A stretch of DNA of 34,377 nt from JAEUNX01 sp034004685 (lineage in GTDB: Bacteria; Pseudomonadota; Gammaproteobacteria; Burkholderiales; Rhodocyclaceae), in the NCBI GenBank assembly GCA_034004685.1, contig JAVEWG010000039.1, forward strand, positions 1 through 34,377, in the 5' to 3' direction. Position numbers and translations under genes: made by a program. Within the stretch, counting starts at the first letter, position 1. The number at the start of each line of letters is the position of its first letter. Below the pieces are notes generated by a model, which saw nothing but the letters and a program-made list of their open reading frames with translations, was not told the origin of the DNA and searched no databases. Shown piece by piece: positions 17,317-25,307 of the stretch.

Positions 17317-19145
17317 GCCCGGGCCTCCGGATAGAGTTGAGTTTGCGACAGGGGCCAATCCTCCAGATTGGCACAGCAGGCTTGTTCCACCAGCTGGTAG
17401 AAGCCATCCCCCTGCTCCTTGGCGAGTTTTTTGGCGGCCGCCGCCGAGGACGCCACGTCTTCCGGGGAGCGGCAGTCGCCGGCGGCCACCCGCACCACCC
17501 CCACGGCCACGGTGGTGAGGGGAAAGAAGGTGCGCACGCCACGCCGGTCTTCGCCTTCCATGCCGCCCCGGGCGAGCTCCGCCGCGTCGAAGAGGTCCCG
17601 GGCCGCCTGGTTGAACGCTTTCACGATGGACTGGCAGCGGCTCTGCCAGTCCTCGCTCTGGAACAACACCACGAAATCATCGCCCCCCACGTGGCCCACG
17701 AAGTCATGGCGGGGCTCGCAGTGGCGCGTGATGGTGGCGGCCGCCAGCTTGATCATCTGGTCGCCCCGCCAGTAGCCGTAGAGGTCGTTGTAGGGTTTGA
17801 AATTGTTGAGGTCGAAATAGGCGGCTGCGAAGCTCGCCCCATGGGCCAGCAGGCGCCGGATGTGCTCGGTGATGGGGATGTTGCCCGGCAGGAAGGTCAG
17901 GGGGTTGGCGTGGCGGGCCGCCTCCACCCGCTGCTCGGTGACCTTGCGCACCAGGCTCTCGCCGGTGGCCAGCCCCGCGTAGCGCCCGCCCCGGGTGATG
18001 ATCAGGCCGTCCCGCAGGTAGCTTTGGTCCTCGCCGGTGAGGATGGTGGCCAGGTCGGCCAGGGGGATGTGGGCCTCGACGCGCAGGGGCTGGGCATTCA
18101 TGAACAGGGTGCAGGGGCGCCGCCCGTAGAGTTCCGGGTGGTAGGGCTGGGCGTACTTGTCCAGGAAGTCGCGGCGATTGACCAGGCCCACCGGCACCTC
18201 CCGATCCACCACCGCCACGGCGTGGAGCCGGGGGTTCTGGACGAACAGGCGGACCAGGGTGTCATTGGTCATCTCCGGCGCCACGGTGGGGGCATGCACC
18301 AGCAGCCGTTCCACCGGCTCTCCCGGTTCCGGCAGGGCGGGGACCACGGGTAGCACCGCCACCTTGGCGCAGGTCAGCACCGCCAGGGCTTCCGGGTGGA
18401 GTTCCCGGGGCGGATCGGCTACGGGCCGGCCCAGGAAATAGCCCTGGGCATGAGCAAAGCCCAGATCCCGCAGGATCTCCAGTTCCGCCGCCTCCTCCAC
18501 CCCTTCGGCCACCAGGGGCGTGCCGAAGGCGCTGGCCAGCTGGTGGATGCTGCGCAGGATCGCCACCTTGCGGCTGTCCCGGTGGCAGTGGTGGGTGAAG
18601 TACTTGTCCACCTTGACGATTTCCGGCTGGATCTGGGCCCACAGGCGCAGGCTGGAGCGGCCGTCGCCGAAGTCGTCCAGGGCCAGCTGGATGCCCAGGC
18701 CCCGCAGGGTGGCCGCGGCCTCGGTCATGGCATCGAAGTCGCTCACCCGTTCGTGCTCGGTGAGCTCCACCACCAGGCGGCCTGGAAAGAAGCCCGCTCC
18801 CACCGTGGAGTGGAGCAGGGGCCCCCCCAGATCCCGGGCGACCCGGCAGATCGCCCCGGCGCTGGCGTTGAGGAACAGCTTGCCGGGCAGGCCCAGGTGG
18901 GCGAAGCGCTCCACCGCGATGGCGCCGCCGGTCAGTTCCAGTTCCAGGGACAGGCCGGCGGCGCGGGCCACCGACAGCAGGGCCTCGGGGGCGTGGAGCG
19001 GACTGCCGGCGGGGCCCCGCATGAGGGCTTCATAACCCAGGAGCTGCTGCCGGGAAAGATCGAAGATGGGCTGAAACAAATAATCCAGGGCCCGGTTCTG
19101 GAGGATTTCCCGCAGCTGGGCGGCGGGGGGCGTGCTGGTCACCAT
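17313..19145 (-). CDS. EAL-CBS-GGDEF c-di-GMP protein
   Basis: A 610-residue cytoplasmic protein with an N-terminal EAL phosphodiesterase domain (about 5-245), a central pair of CBS-like repeats (about 275-405) and a C-terminal GGDEF domain (about 415-590). The EAL domain keeps its key residues: EAL at 39-41, ELTE near 130, DDFGDG at 157-162, VKVDK near 180 and AEGVE near 215. The synthase signature is GGDDF (487-491), with Asp in place of the metal-binding Glu, and no RxxD I-site precedes it, so synthase activity is doubtful. The net activity is likely c-di-GMP hydrolysis tuned by CBS ligand binding or by the GGDDF domain. It is coupled by ATGA to the downstream chemoreceptor. GGAG lies 9 bases before the ATG. 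Confidence 0.9.
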   Translation of the reverse strand: MVTSTPPAAQLREILQNRALDYLFQPIFDLSRQQLLGYEALMRGPAGSPLHAPEALLSVARAAGLSLELELTGGAIAVERFAHLGLPGKLFLNASAGAICRVARDLGGPLLHSTVGAGFFPGRLVVELTEHERVSDFDAMTEAAATLRGLGIQLALDDFGDGRSSLRLWAQIQPEIVKVDKYFTHHCHRDSRKVAILRSIHQLASAFGTPLVAEGVEEAAELEILRDLGFAHAQGYFLGRPVADPPRELHPEALAVLTCAKVAVLPVVPALPEPGEPVERLLVHAPTVAPEMTNDTLVRLFVQNPRLHAVAVVDREVPVGLVNRRDFLDKYAQPYHPELYGRRPCTLFMNAQPLRVEAHIPLADLATILTGEDQSYLRDGLIITRGGRYAGLATGESLVRKVTEQRVEAARHANPLTFLPGNIPITEHIRRLLAHGASFAAAYFDLNNFKPYNDLYGYWRGDQMIKLAAATITRHCEPRHDFVGHVGGDDFVVLFQSEDWQSRCQSIVKAFNQAARDLFDAAELARGGMEGEDRRGVRTFFPLTTVAVGVVRVAAGDCRSPEDVASSAAAAKKLAKEQGDGFYQLVEQACCANLEDWPLSQTQLYPEARA

Positions 19146-19260
19146 GAGGCGCTACTCCGTCATATCGTGGCGCGGCTTGGATGGGCCGGCTCTTCTGTTT
19201 GATGCCCAGTTTGGGGGCTTTTGATGACGGTTTTGTGACGCGTAATATTTTGGCGATCCC

Positions 19261-20952
19261 TCACGCCTCCAGGCGGCGCTGGGCCGGGCCGGGCTGCACC
19301 GCCAGGCTGGCGGTCGCCAGGGGGTGGTAGTCCCGGTTTTTCACGGTGCTGAGCAGGCGCCATTCGGCCCGGCACTCCTGGGAGGTGAAGGTCACCAGCA
19401 GGAAGCCCCGGTGGGCCGTTTCCGCGTACTCCAGGGGCTCGATGATCCGGGGCAGGGCGGCCGCCAAGGCCGCCGGGTCTTCGTCGGGGAGGTATTCCTC
19501 CAGGCCGGGGGAAGACACGCTGGCGGTGGCGAACTCCACCCCCACCGGCTGGCCCTGGCCGTCTTCCAGGTTGCTGGCCCAGGCATTGTGGGTGTCGCCG
19601 GCCAGCACCACCAGGTTCTTGTCCAGATCGCGAGCCAGGGCCAGGACCCGCTCCCGCTCCGCCGGGTAGCCATCCCAGGCGTCCAGGTTGTAGGGGATCC
19701 GGGGCTGGGCCAGGAGGGCTTGCTCCTGGGCGCTGAGACTGGCTGGGTTGGCCTGGGCCTTGGCCAGCAGGGCGGCATAGGCAGCAAAGCCGATCTGGCC
19801 CAGCACCAGGGGGGCGGGCAGGTGCATGGTGCCCATCAGGGTTTGCTGGCCCAGCACCTGCCACTGGGCGCTGGATTGGGTCAGCTGGTCCGCCAGCCAG
19901 GCCAGCTGGGGCCCCCCCAGGAGCTGGCGGGTGGGGTCGGCCAGTTCGGTGGCGAAGCGGAGGGCGTCGAAGCTACCGGTGCTGGAAAAGTAGTCGCCGT
20001 AGGCCAGGGGCTTGTCCCGGGCGTTGAGCCGGGTTTCCAGCATGTGCAGGGAAAGGAGGTTGCCAAAGTCGAAGGAGCGCTGGATGGCCAGGGGCTCGGC
20101 TGGGTCCGCCAGGCGCACCGGCATCCACTCGAAATAGGCCTGGAGGGCGGCGTTGCGGCGCTGGGTGAAGTCCCCCTCGGTGGCCGGGTCATGGTTGTCG
20201 GCCCCGTCCCGCCAGGTGTCGTTGGCGATTTCGTGGTCGTCCCACACGCAGATGAAGGGCAGGGCCGCCATGGCCGCCTGGAGGTCCGGGTCGCCCCGAT
20301 ACTGGGCGTGGCGCTGGCGGTAATCGTCCAGGCTGTTGAGCTCGGTGGGGGGCAGGACTTCCCGGCCCAGGGTGGCGGCATCGGCCGAGGCGTAGCCGCC
20401 CCGCTGGTATTCGTAGAGAAAATCCCCCAGGTGGACGGCGGCGTGGACGTCCGTCAGGCGGGCGGCTTCCCGGTAGGCGTGGAAGTAGCCGGCGGGATAG
20501 TTGGAGCAGGAGAACACCGCCAGGCGCACCCGGCCCACCTGCCCCACCGGCAGGGTGCGGGTCTTGCCCACCGGGGAGTAGTGCTGGCCGATCCGGAAGC
20601 GGTAGTAATAGGTGGCGTCGGCGGCCAGGGCGCCGGCATCCACCTTGACGGTGTAGTCCCGCTCCGGCCCGGTGACGAAGACCCCGGCCCGCAGGATGGA
20701 TCGGAATTTCGGGTTGGGGGACAGCTCCCAGATCACCGGCACCCGGCCGGGGCGCTGCGGGCTGACCCGGGTCCACAGGATCACCCGGTCCCGCAGGGGG
20801 TCGCCGCTGGCCACTCCGTGGAGGAAGGGGCTGGCCAGGCCGGGGGCGGGTTCCGGACGGTTCGCCCCGGCCAGGGAGGCCAGGGGCAGGGCGGAGGCCG
20901 CCGCGGCCCCCAGGCTCAGGTTGCGGATGAATTGGCGGCGGCTGGGGGGCAT
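19261..20952 (-). CDS. phoD: PhoD-type alkaline phosphatase/phosphodiesterase, Tat-exported
   Basis: A 563-residue secreted metallophosphatase that releases phosphate from phosphomono- and diesters. The N-terminus has a twin-arginine signal (RRQFIRN, then a short hydrophobic stretch ending near ASLAGA), consistent with folded, metal-loaded export. The PhoD N-terminal beta domain (FLHGVASGDPLRDRVILWTR) is followed by the metallophosphatase body with HLGDFLYEY, VWDDHEIANDTW and the GDTHNAW metal-binding motif. The length is normal. It lies 55 bases downstream of the cyclic-nucleotide-binding gene, with a possible Pho box in between, suggesting induction under phosphate limitation. Confidence 0.92.
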   Translation of the reverse strand: MPPSRRQFIRNLSLGAAAASALPLASLAGANRPEPAPGLASPFLHGVASGDPLRDRVILWTRVSPQRPGRVPVIWELSPNPKFRSILRAGVFVTGPERDYTVKVDAGALAADATYYYRFRIGQHYSPVGKTRTLPVGQVGRVRLAVFSCSNYPAGYFHAYREAARLTDVHAAVHLGDFLYEYQRGGYASADAATLGREVLPPTELNSLDDYRQRHAQYRGDPDLQAAMAALPFICVWDDHEIANDTWRDGADNHDPATEGDFTQRRNAALQAYFEWMPVRLADPAEPLAIQRSFDFGNLLSLHMLETRLNARDKPLAYGDYFSSTGSFDALRFATELADPTRQLLGGPQLAWLADQLTQSSAQWQVLGQQTLMGTMHLPAPLVLGQIGFAAYAALLAKAQANPASLSAQEQALLAQPRIPYNLDAWDGYPAERERVLALARDLDKNLVVLAGDTHNAWASNLEDGQGQPVGVEFATASVSSPGLEEYLPDEDPAALAAALPRIIEPLEYAETAHRGFLLVTFTSQECRAEWRLLSTVKNRDYHPLATASLAVQPGPAQRRLEA

Positions 20953-20995
20953 GGCGAACTCCTGGCGGGGGGTGCCGCCAGTGTCGCCAGGGTCC

Positions 20996-21013
20996 GTGAC
21001 AGGGATGTCACAA
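20996..21013 (-). promoter_or_regulatory. Candidate Pho box / palindrome upstream of phoD
   Basis: On the minus strand TTGTGAC-ATCC-CTGTCAC gives two 7-base repeats separated by 4 bases, the second matching the CTGTCAT consensus at 6 of 7 positions and the first at 4 of 7. It lies about 45 bases upstream of the phoD start, overlapping the end of the preceding gene. The same bases form a perfect inverted repeat GTGACA-GGGA-TGTCAC, so another dimeric regulator or a hairpin is an alternative. Confidence 0.35.
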
Positions 21014-21427
21014 GGGTGTTGCGCTGATGTTGCCGTCGGGGAGCCGGCTGCTGTCGAGCACCGGCGCGCCGGTCAGGCGCTGGTCGCATTGGCGCAGGCG
21101 GCGGGCCAGCACCCGCATCACCTCCACGGCGAAGTTGGGGGTCTGCTCCACCAGGAACTGGAAGCGTTTCTGGTCGATGACGGCGAAGGTGCAGTCGGTG
21201 AGGGCGGTCACGGTGGCGGTGCGGGGGGCCGTGTCGATCACTCCCAGTTCCCCCAGGATGTCCCCCGGCTTCACTTCCTCCAGGGCGACCCCGTTGAACC
21301 AGACTTGGGCGCGGCCAGACACCAGTACGTACATCACGTCCCCCAATTCGCCTGCCCGGAATAGGGCGGCGCCAGCGGGGAGGTCCAGGAGATTCGGATC
21401 GTGGCGGAACAGGTCGAAGAACAGCAT
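21008..21427 (-). CDS. Single-domain cyclic nucleotide-binding protein
   Basis: A 139-residue protein made almost entirely of a CRP-like cNMP-binding beta-roll: FRAGELGDVMYVLVSGRAQV, then GDILGELGVIDTAPRTATV, which corresponds to the phosphate-binding cassette (GELGVIDTAPRTA). A short helix rich in Arg and Leu follows. There is no DNA-binding helix-turn-helix, channel or kinase domain, so it probably acts by protein contact. The ATG at 21427 is preceded by AAGG. It is the first gene before phoD on the same strand. Ligand and partner are unknown. Confidence 0.85.
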   Translation of the reverse strand: MLFFDLFRHDPNLLDLPAGAALFRAGELGDVMYVLVSGRAQVWFNGVALEEVKPGDILGELGVIDTAPRTATVTALTDCTFAVIDQKRFQFLVEQTPNFAVEVMRVLARRLRQCDQRLTGAPVLDSSRLPDGNISATPL

Positions 21428-21519
21428 GATGGGTTACCTTGGGTGAGAAATCCGGGCCAAGCCTAACGAAAGTAATAGCCTTGGTTGTTACGGTGAAACA
21501 TGACAAACACTCGGGCATA

Positions 21520-21560
21520 TTCTCATTAACCGCGGGGGCGACCTCCGGGGTTAATGAGAA
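21520..21560. repeat. Perfect 12-base inverted repeat
   Basis: TTCTCATTAACC (21520-21531) and GGTTAATGAGAA (21549-21560) form a perfect 12-base inverted repeat around a 17-base GC-rich spacer. It lies 6 bases beyond the stop of the PPDK-like gene and about 90 bases upstream of the cyclic-nucleotide-binding gene, both minus strand. It may terminate the former or serve as an operator for the latter. There is no U tract. Confidence 0.6.
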
Positions 21561-21565
21561 CACGC

Positions 21566-23209
21566 CTAGGGCGCCTCCCCTAGCCGGGCAAGGCGCTCCA
21601 GCAGGGCTTGATCCGCTTCCTGTTCGGTTTCGACGGCTCCGGCAAAGACCGCGCCGGTATTGCCGTCCAGGGTCAGCACTGCCCCCTCCTCCAGCACCCG
21701 CTCCCCGATCTGGATAGTGCGGGCCGCCAGGTCGATGGTCAGGTTCTGGCAGCCCACCAGGCAGACCTTGCCGAGCTGGCGCGCGACCACGGCGGCATGG
21801 GCGGTGCGGGCGCCCCGTTGGGTGAGGAGGCCTGCGGCCTGCTCCAGGGCGGTAATGTCGCTGGTCTCGGCATCCTGGCGCACCAGAATCACCGGGGCGC
21901 CGGCCTGGGCCCGAGCGGTGGCGCGGGCTTCGTCCAGGGCGATTTCGCCCTGGGCGATGCCGTTGCAGGCGCTGGCGGTTCGGGCCAGGGGCTGAGGGGG
22001 GGCTCCATCGGGCGTCACGAGCCGGGTTTGAAGGAGTTGGCCAGGGTCGAGATTGGCGGTGCGGGCACGGGCTTGGTCGGCGCTGATCAGGCCTTCCTCC
22101 CAGAGGTCCAGGGCGATCCGCGCCGTGGCCAGAGGCGTGCGCTTGCCGCTGCGGGTCTGGAGCAGGAACAGCCGCCCTTCCTGCACGGTGAATTCAAAGT
22201 CTTGCATGTCACCCAAGGCTTGCTCCAGGCGTTGGGCGGCTTGACGGAGTTCTTCCCACACGGCGGGCAGTACCTGGGCCAACTGGTCGTGGCCATGGGC
22301 GTTGCGCCGGCCGGAGACCACGTCCTCCCCCTGGGCGTTGAACAGGAAATCCACCCATAGGCCGGGCTCGCCGCTGGCCGGATCCCGGGTAAAGCCCACG
22401 CCGGAGCCGGAGCGCCCGCCGGCATTGCCGAAAACCATGGCCTGGAGGGTCACGGCGGTGCCAATGTGGTCAGGAACGGCGTTGATCCGGCGATATTCCC
22501 GGGCCTTGGGAGACTGCCAGGAGTCCAGTACGGCGGCGATGGCGCCGGTCACCTGTTCCGCCGGGTCCTGGGGGAAGGGGCGGCCCGCCTCCTGGACGTA
22601 AATATCCAGGTACTTGCGAGTGAGGGCGCGTAGTTCGGCGAAATCCAGGTCCGGTTCCTCTCGGTCCAGGGCTGCGCAGTTCAGGGCCGCCTCGAAGCGC
22701 GTGGCCGGGATGCCCGCCACCACCTCCCCGTAGCCCGCCACCAGCCGGCGGTAGGCGTCCCAGGCCAGGCGCGGGTTGCCGGTGAGCCGGGTGAGTCCCT
22801 CCACGGTGCGGTCGCACAGCCCCACATTGAGCAGTGTTTCCATCATCCCCGGCATTGACACCGGCGCACCGGAGCGCACCGATAGAAGCAGGGGCCGCTT
22901 GGGATCCCCCAAACGGGTGCCGGTGGCGGCTTCCAGGGTACACAGCGCGGGCCGCCAGAGGGCCGGATCGGCGGCCTGGGCGCGGCGGGCTGGGTCGGCG
23001 CAGAACGAGGTCCCGAGGACGATGGCCGGCGGCACCGGCAGGCCTAGCGCAGCCATGCGCAACAGATTCCAGGCCTTAAAACCCATGCTCTGGGCCGAGG
23101 CAGACGTTCGGTCGTCCCCGCCGCAGCCGCAGCCGATGGCGTGGATGTCCTCCCCCAGGGCTGGGCTGCTGGGGGGCGCCAGGGCCGTTTCGTAGAGAAG
23201 AGGTTTCAT
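21566..23209 (-). CDS. PPDK-like dikinase: ATP-grasp and phosphohistidine domains only
   Basis: A 547-residue protein matching the first two functional parts of pyruvate,phosphate dikinase (normally about 870 residues). The nucleotide-binding half has SMGFKAWNLLRMAALGLPVP (about 41-60), SVRSGAPVSMPGMMETLLNV (110-129), SGVGFTRDPASGE, NAQGEDVVSG (291-300) and DMQDFEFTVQEGRLFLLQTR (334-353). The swivelling domain follows, with the catalytic histidine in QRGARTAHAAVVARQLGK (His471). The protein ends at 547, so the PEP/pyruvate TIM barrel is missing. It can plausibly autophosphorylate from ATP, but the acceptor is unknown. An N-terminal CGCGGDD segment (27-33) is unusual. The start at ATG 23209 is set by an ATGA overlap with the upstream gene and a GGAG site. 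Reduced dikinases such as rifampin phosphotransferase are the closest functional precedent. Confidence 0.82.
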   Translation of the reverse strand: MKPLLYETALAPPSSPALGEDIHAIGCGCGGDDRTSASAQSMGFKAWNLLRMAALGLPVPPAIVLGTSFCADPARRAQAADPALWRPALCTLEAATGTRLGDPKRPLLLSVRSGAPVSMPGMMETLLNVGLCDRTVEGLTRLTGNPRLAWDAYRRLVAGYGEVVAGIPATRFEAALNCAALDREEPDLDFAELRALTRKYLDIYVQEAGRPFPQDPAEQVTGAIAAVLDSWQSPKAREYRRINAVPDHIGTAVTLQAMVFGNAGGRSGSGVGFTRDPASGEPGLWVDFLFNAQGEDVVSGRRNAHGHDQLAQVLPAVWEELRQAAQRLEQALGDMQDFEFTVQEGRLFLLQTRSGKRTPLATARIALDLWEEGLISADQARARTANLDPGQLLQTRLVTPDGAPPQPLARTASACNGIAQGEIALDEARATARAQAGAPVILVRQDAETSDITALEQAAGLLTQRGARTAHAAVVARQLGKVCLVGCQNLTIDLAARTIQIGERVLEEGAVLTLDGNTGAVFAGAVETEQEADQALLERLARLGEAP

Positions 23210-25149
23210 CGTCCCGCTCCGGCAGCCTGGAACGCCACGTCCCGCAGGGCGTAAGCAGCGGCCAGCAGGCTGTCCGAGGCCTGCTCCAGGGTTCCCGCCA
23301 GGTCGTTGGCGAGGGTCAGGGCCGCGGCGTCCTTCACGTCGGACAAGATTACCCGCCGGGCCTCCCGCAGGAGCTCGTCGCAATCCCGTTCGGCGCGCAA
23401 AACCCGCCAGTTGGCTGCCAGGAAGGCGTCATTGTCGGCCAGTTCGCTTTCCGCTCCCAGGGTGCGGGCGATGGCCAGGGCCTTGACTTGGTCCTGGGTG
23501 GCTTCCAATACGGTGGCGGCCAAGTGGGCGAGGGCCTTGCGGACCTCGCTGGTCCAGCCTCGATGGTGATGATCGGCTGCCAGACTGATGAGGTAGGCCC
23601 CTTCTTCCAGGGCGTCAGCCACGTCGTCGGCCTGTTCCAGCAATCTGGCGAAGGGGCGCCAGCGGGGCAGTCGCTCGGCCAGATCCCGGGCCTGCATCAC
23701 CAGGTGGTCGGCCCGCCGCTCCCAGGCCTTGGCCCGGGCGGCCAGTTTGCGGGCTTCGTTCCGGTCTTCCTCGTGGCCGTGGGCCAGGGCGTCGCTGACG
23801 GCCTGGGCCAGGGTGTGGCAGTAGGCGGCGTGTTCAGTAAGGAGATCGAATTCCCGGGTCCGTCGGCGTGCCTGGCGGGCCAGCAGCATGCGGGTTTCGT
23901 CGGCCACCAGGGCGGGTGGCTGACCCCGCCCCAGGGCCTCGCAAGCCAGGCGCATCACCGCCAGCAGAAAGGCGTGGGCGTCGGCGGGGCCGAGGACTTC
24001 ATCGAGCCGGTCGCCGATCCGGAAGGCGCCTTCGCCGGCGGCCTGCATGGCGCCAAAGATCAGGGCCTCGCCGCCGGCCTGGAGCCAGCCCCGGTGGCCC
24101 ACCTCGTGGCGGGCAGCCTCCTCCAGGATGGCCACCGCTTCGGCCTTGCCGACGAAGAGCTGGAGGCGCTTCCTGGCCCGGTTCCAGTCGATGAGGAACA
24201 CAATGCGGGCGGCCAGCAGGGAAAGGGCTGCGTCCAGGGCCGCCTCATCGTCGCAGAGGAAGGTGGCGGTGCCCACCACGTAGGCGCTCCCTTCGTTGAG
24301 GCCCGCTGTGACCCGGGATTCCACCCCCGACCATTGGGCGCCGATAGGGGCCAGAAGGCGCTGAAAGAATTCGAAGCGGGGGCGGTGGAGGTCGGAGTAG
24401 GTGAGGGCAATGGACCGCTCCCAAACCTGGATGACCAGGACATGGGCGTCGTTGGTGCCGATGTCGTTCTGGATCAGGAGCCGTTCCCCATCCCGGGTGG
24501 CGGCGGTGTCCAGGCCTGGGTGGTCGAACTTGAGGGGCGCGGTGCGGTTCAGGCCGGCCATGAAGGCCCGCACCCGGAGCCGGTCCCAGTCGGTCAGTTG
24601 CCATGCGTGGGCGCCGTCGATCACTTCGCTGGCCAGTTCTCCGGCTAGATGGTTGATGGCCTTGTGGAGATCCATCACCAGGAGATGAAGGCTGTCCTGT
24701 TTGCCCCGCTTGCCGTGGGTGAGGGCTTCGAGTTGGTCGGGATTGAGCTCTTCCCCCTGGAGGGTGGCCAGCCAGTCCAGCCAGTGGCGCAAGCGGGGGG
24801 CGGGTTCCTGGTCGGCGGGCAGGCCATCCACCACCGGCCTGGCCATGATGCTCAGATCCTCGGCCAGGGCATGAACCAGACGGGGTAGATCAGGCAGATG
24901 GTAGTGGTGGCCCAGGGCGCTGGCGTTGGCGGGTAGCGCCCGCAGCCAGGTCTCGGTCATCCCGGCCACCGTCATCTCCCGTCCCAGATCGGGAATTTCG
25001 CGCCCCCCGTGGCGGGCCCATTCCGTGGCGGTCTGAAGGACCGTCAGGTAAAGCTTGAGCCGGTCGTTGGCCGCCAGCGCCGCCTTCACCCAGGCGGGCA
25101 GCAACAGGCCCCGTTGCCCCAGGGATTCCACCGCTTGCGTCTTTTCCAC
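23206..25149 (-). CDS. Unrecognised protein with PhoU/DUF47-like C-terminus, coupled to the PPDK-like gene
   Basis: A 647-residue soluble protein with no signal peptide or membrane segment. Residues 1-425 match no family I can name; they include an Asp/Trp-rich helical part (LRHWLDWLATLQGEELNPDQ near 120) and a possible ligand or enzyme core (ERLLIQNDIGTNDAHVLVIQ at 222-241, RIVFLIDWNRARKRLQLFVG near 315-334). Residues about 430-640 are helical and resemble PhoU/DUF47, with repeated Glu/Asp patterns: ERRADHLVMQARDLAERL, LEQADDVADALEEG and RAERDCDELLREARRVI. Translation starts at a GTG with a strong AAGGAGG site 8 bases upstream, and the stop overlaps the PPDK-like start (ATGA). Strict coupling suggests the two proteins act together, this one perhaps as acceptor or regulator of phosphotransfer. 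Confidence 0.7.
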   Translation of the reverse strand: MEKTQAVESLGQRGLLLPAWVKAALAANDRLKLYLTVLQTATEWARHGGREIPDLGREMTVAGMTETWLRALPANASALGHHYHLPDLPRLVHALAEDLSIMARPVVDGLPADQEPAPRLRHWLDWLATLQGEELNPDQLEALTHGKRGKQDSLHLLVMDLHKAINHLAGELASEVIDGAHAWQLTDWDRLRVRAFMAGLNRTAPLKFDHPGLDTAATRDGERLLIQNDIGTNDAHVLVIQVWERSIALTYSDLHRPRFEFFQRLLAPIGAQWSGVESRVTAGLNEGSAYVVGTATFLCDDEAALDAALSLLAARIVFLIDWNRARKRLQLFVGKAEAVAILEEAARHEVGHRGWLQAGGEALIFGAMQAAGEGAFRIGDRLDEVLGPADAHAFLLAVMRLACEALGRGQPPALVADETRMLLARQARRRTREFDLLTEHAAYCHTLAQAVSDALAHGHEEDRNEARKLAARAKAWERRADHLVMQARDLAERLPRWRPFARLLEQADDVADALEEGAYLISLAADHHHRGWTSEVRKALAHLAATVLEATQDQVKALAIARTLGAESELADNDAFLAANWRVLRAERDCDELLREARRVILSDVKDAAALTLANDLAGTLEQASDSLLAAAYALRDVAFQAAGAGR

Positions 25150-25307
25150 CGTGCTTTCCTCCTTCCCGGGAGAGCAAGTCTGGGAGGGTGGTGTGACGGA
25201 ATGATTACGGTTTGAAGACAGCGATGGTGGGATGGGCCGGAGGATGGGGGCGCCGGGGGTGGCCTTTGCGCGCCCGATCCATTGCTTCTTGATCTTCTTG
25301 AGTTTCT

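Noticed and set aside
15289..17334. A 681-residue open frame on the plus strand
   Set aside because: It is antisense to the chemoreceptor. Its Gly/Gln/His-rich composition is that expected from the complement of high-GC Ala-rich coding DNA, and it has no domain.
19324..21027. A 567-residue open frame on the plus strand
   Set aside because: It is antisense to phoD, has low-complexity Gly/Val/Gln content and no recognisable motif.
21566..23209. PPDK gene truncated by an assembly error
   Set aside because: There is no N run or duplicated end nearby, the protein ends after a complete swivelling domain, and a perfect inverted repeat follows the stop at once.
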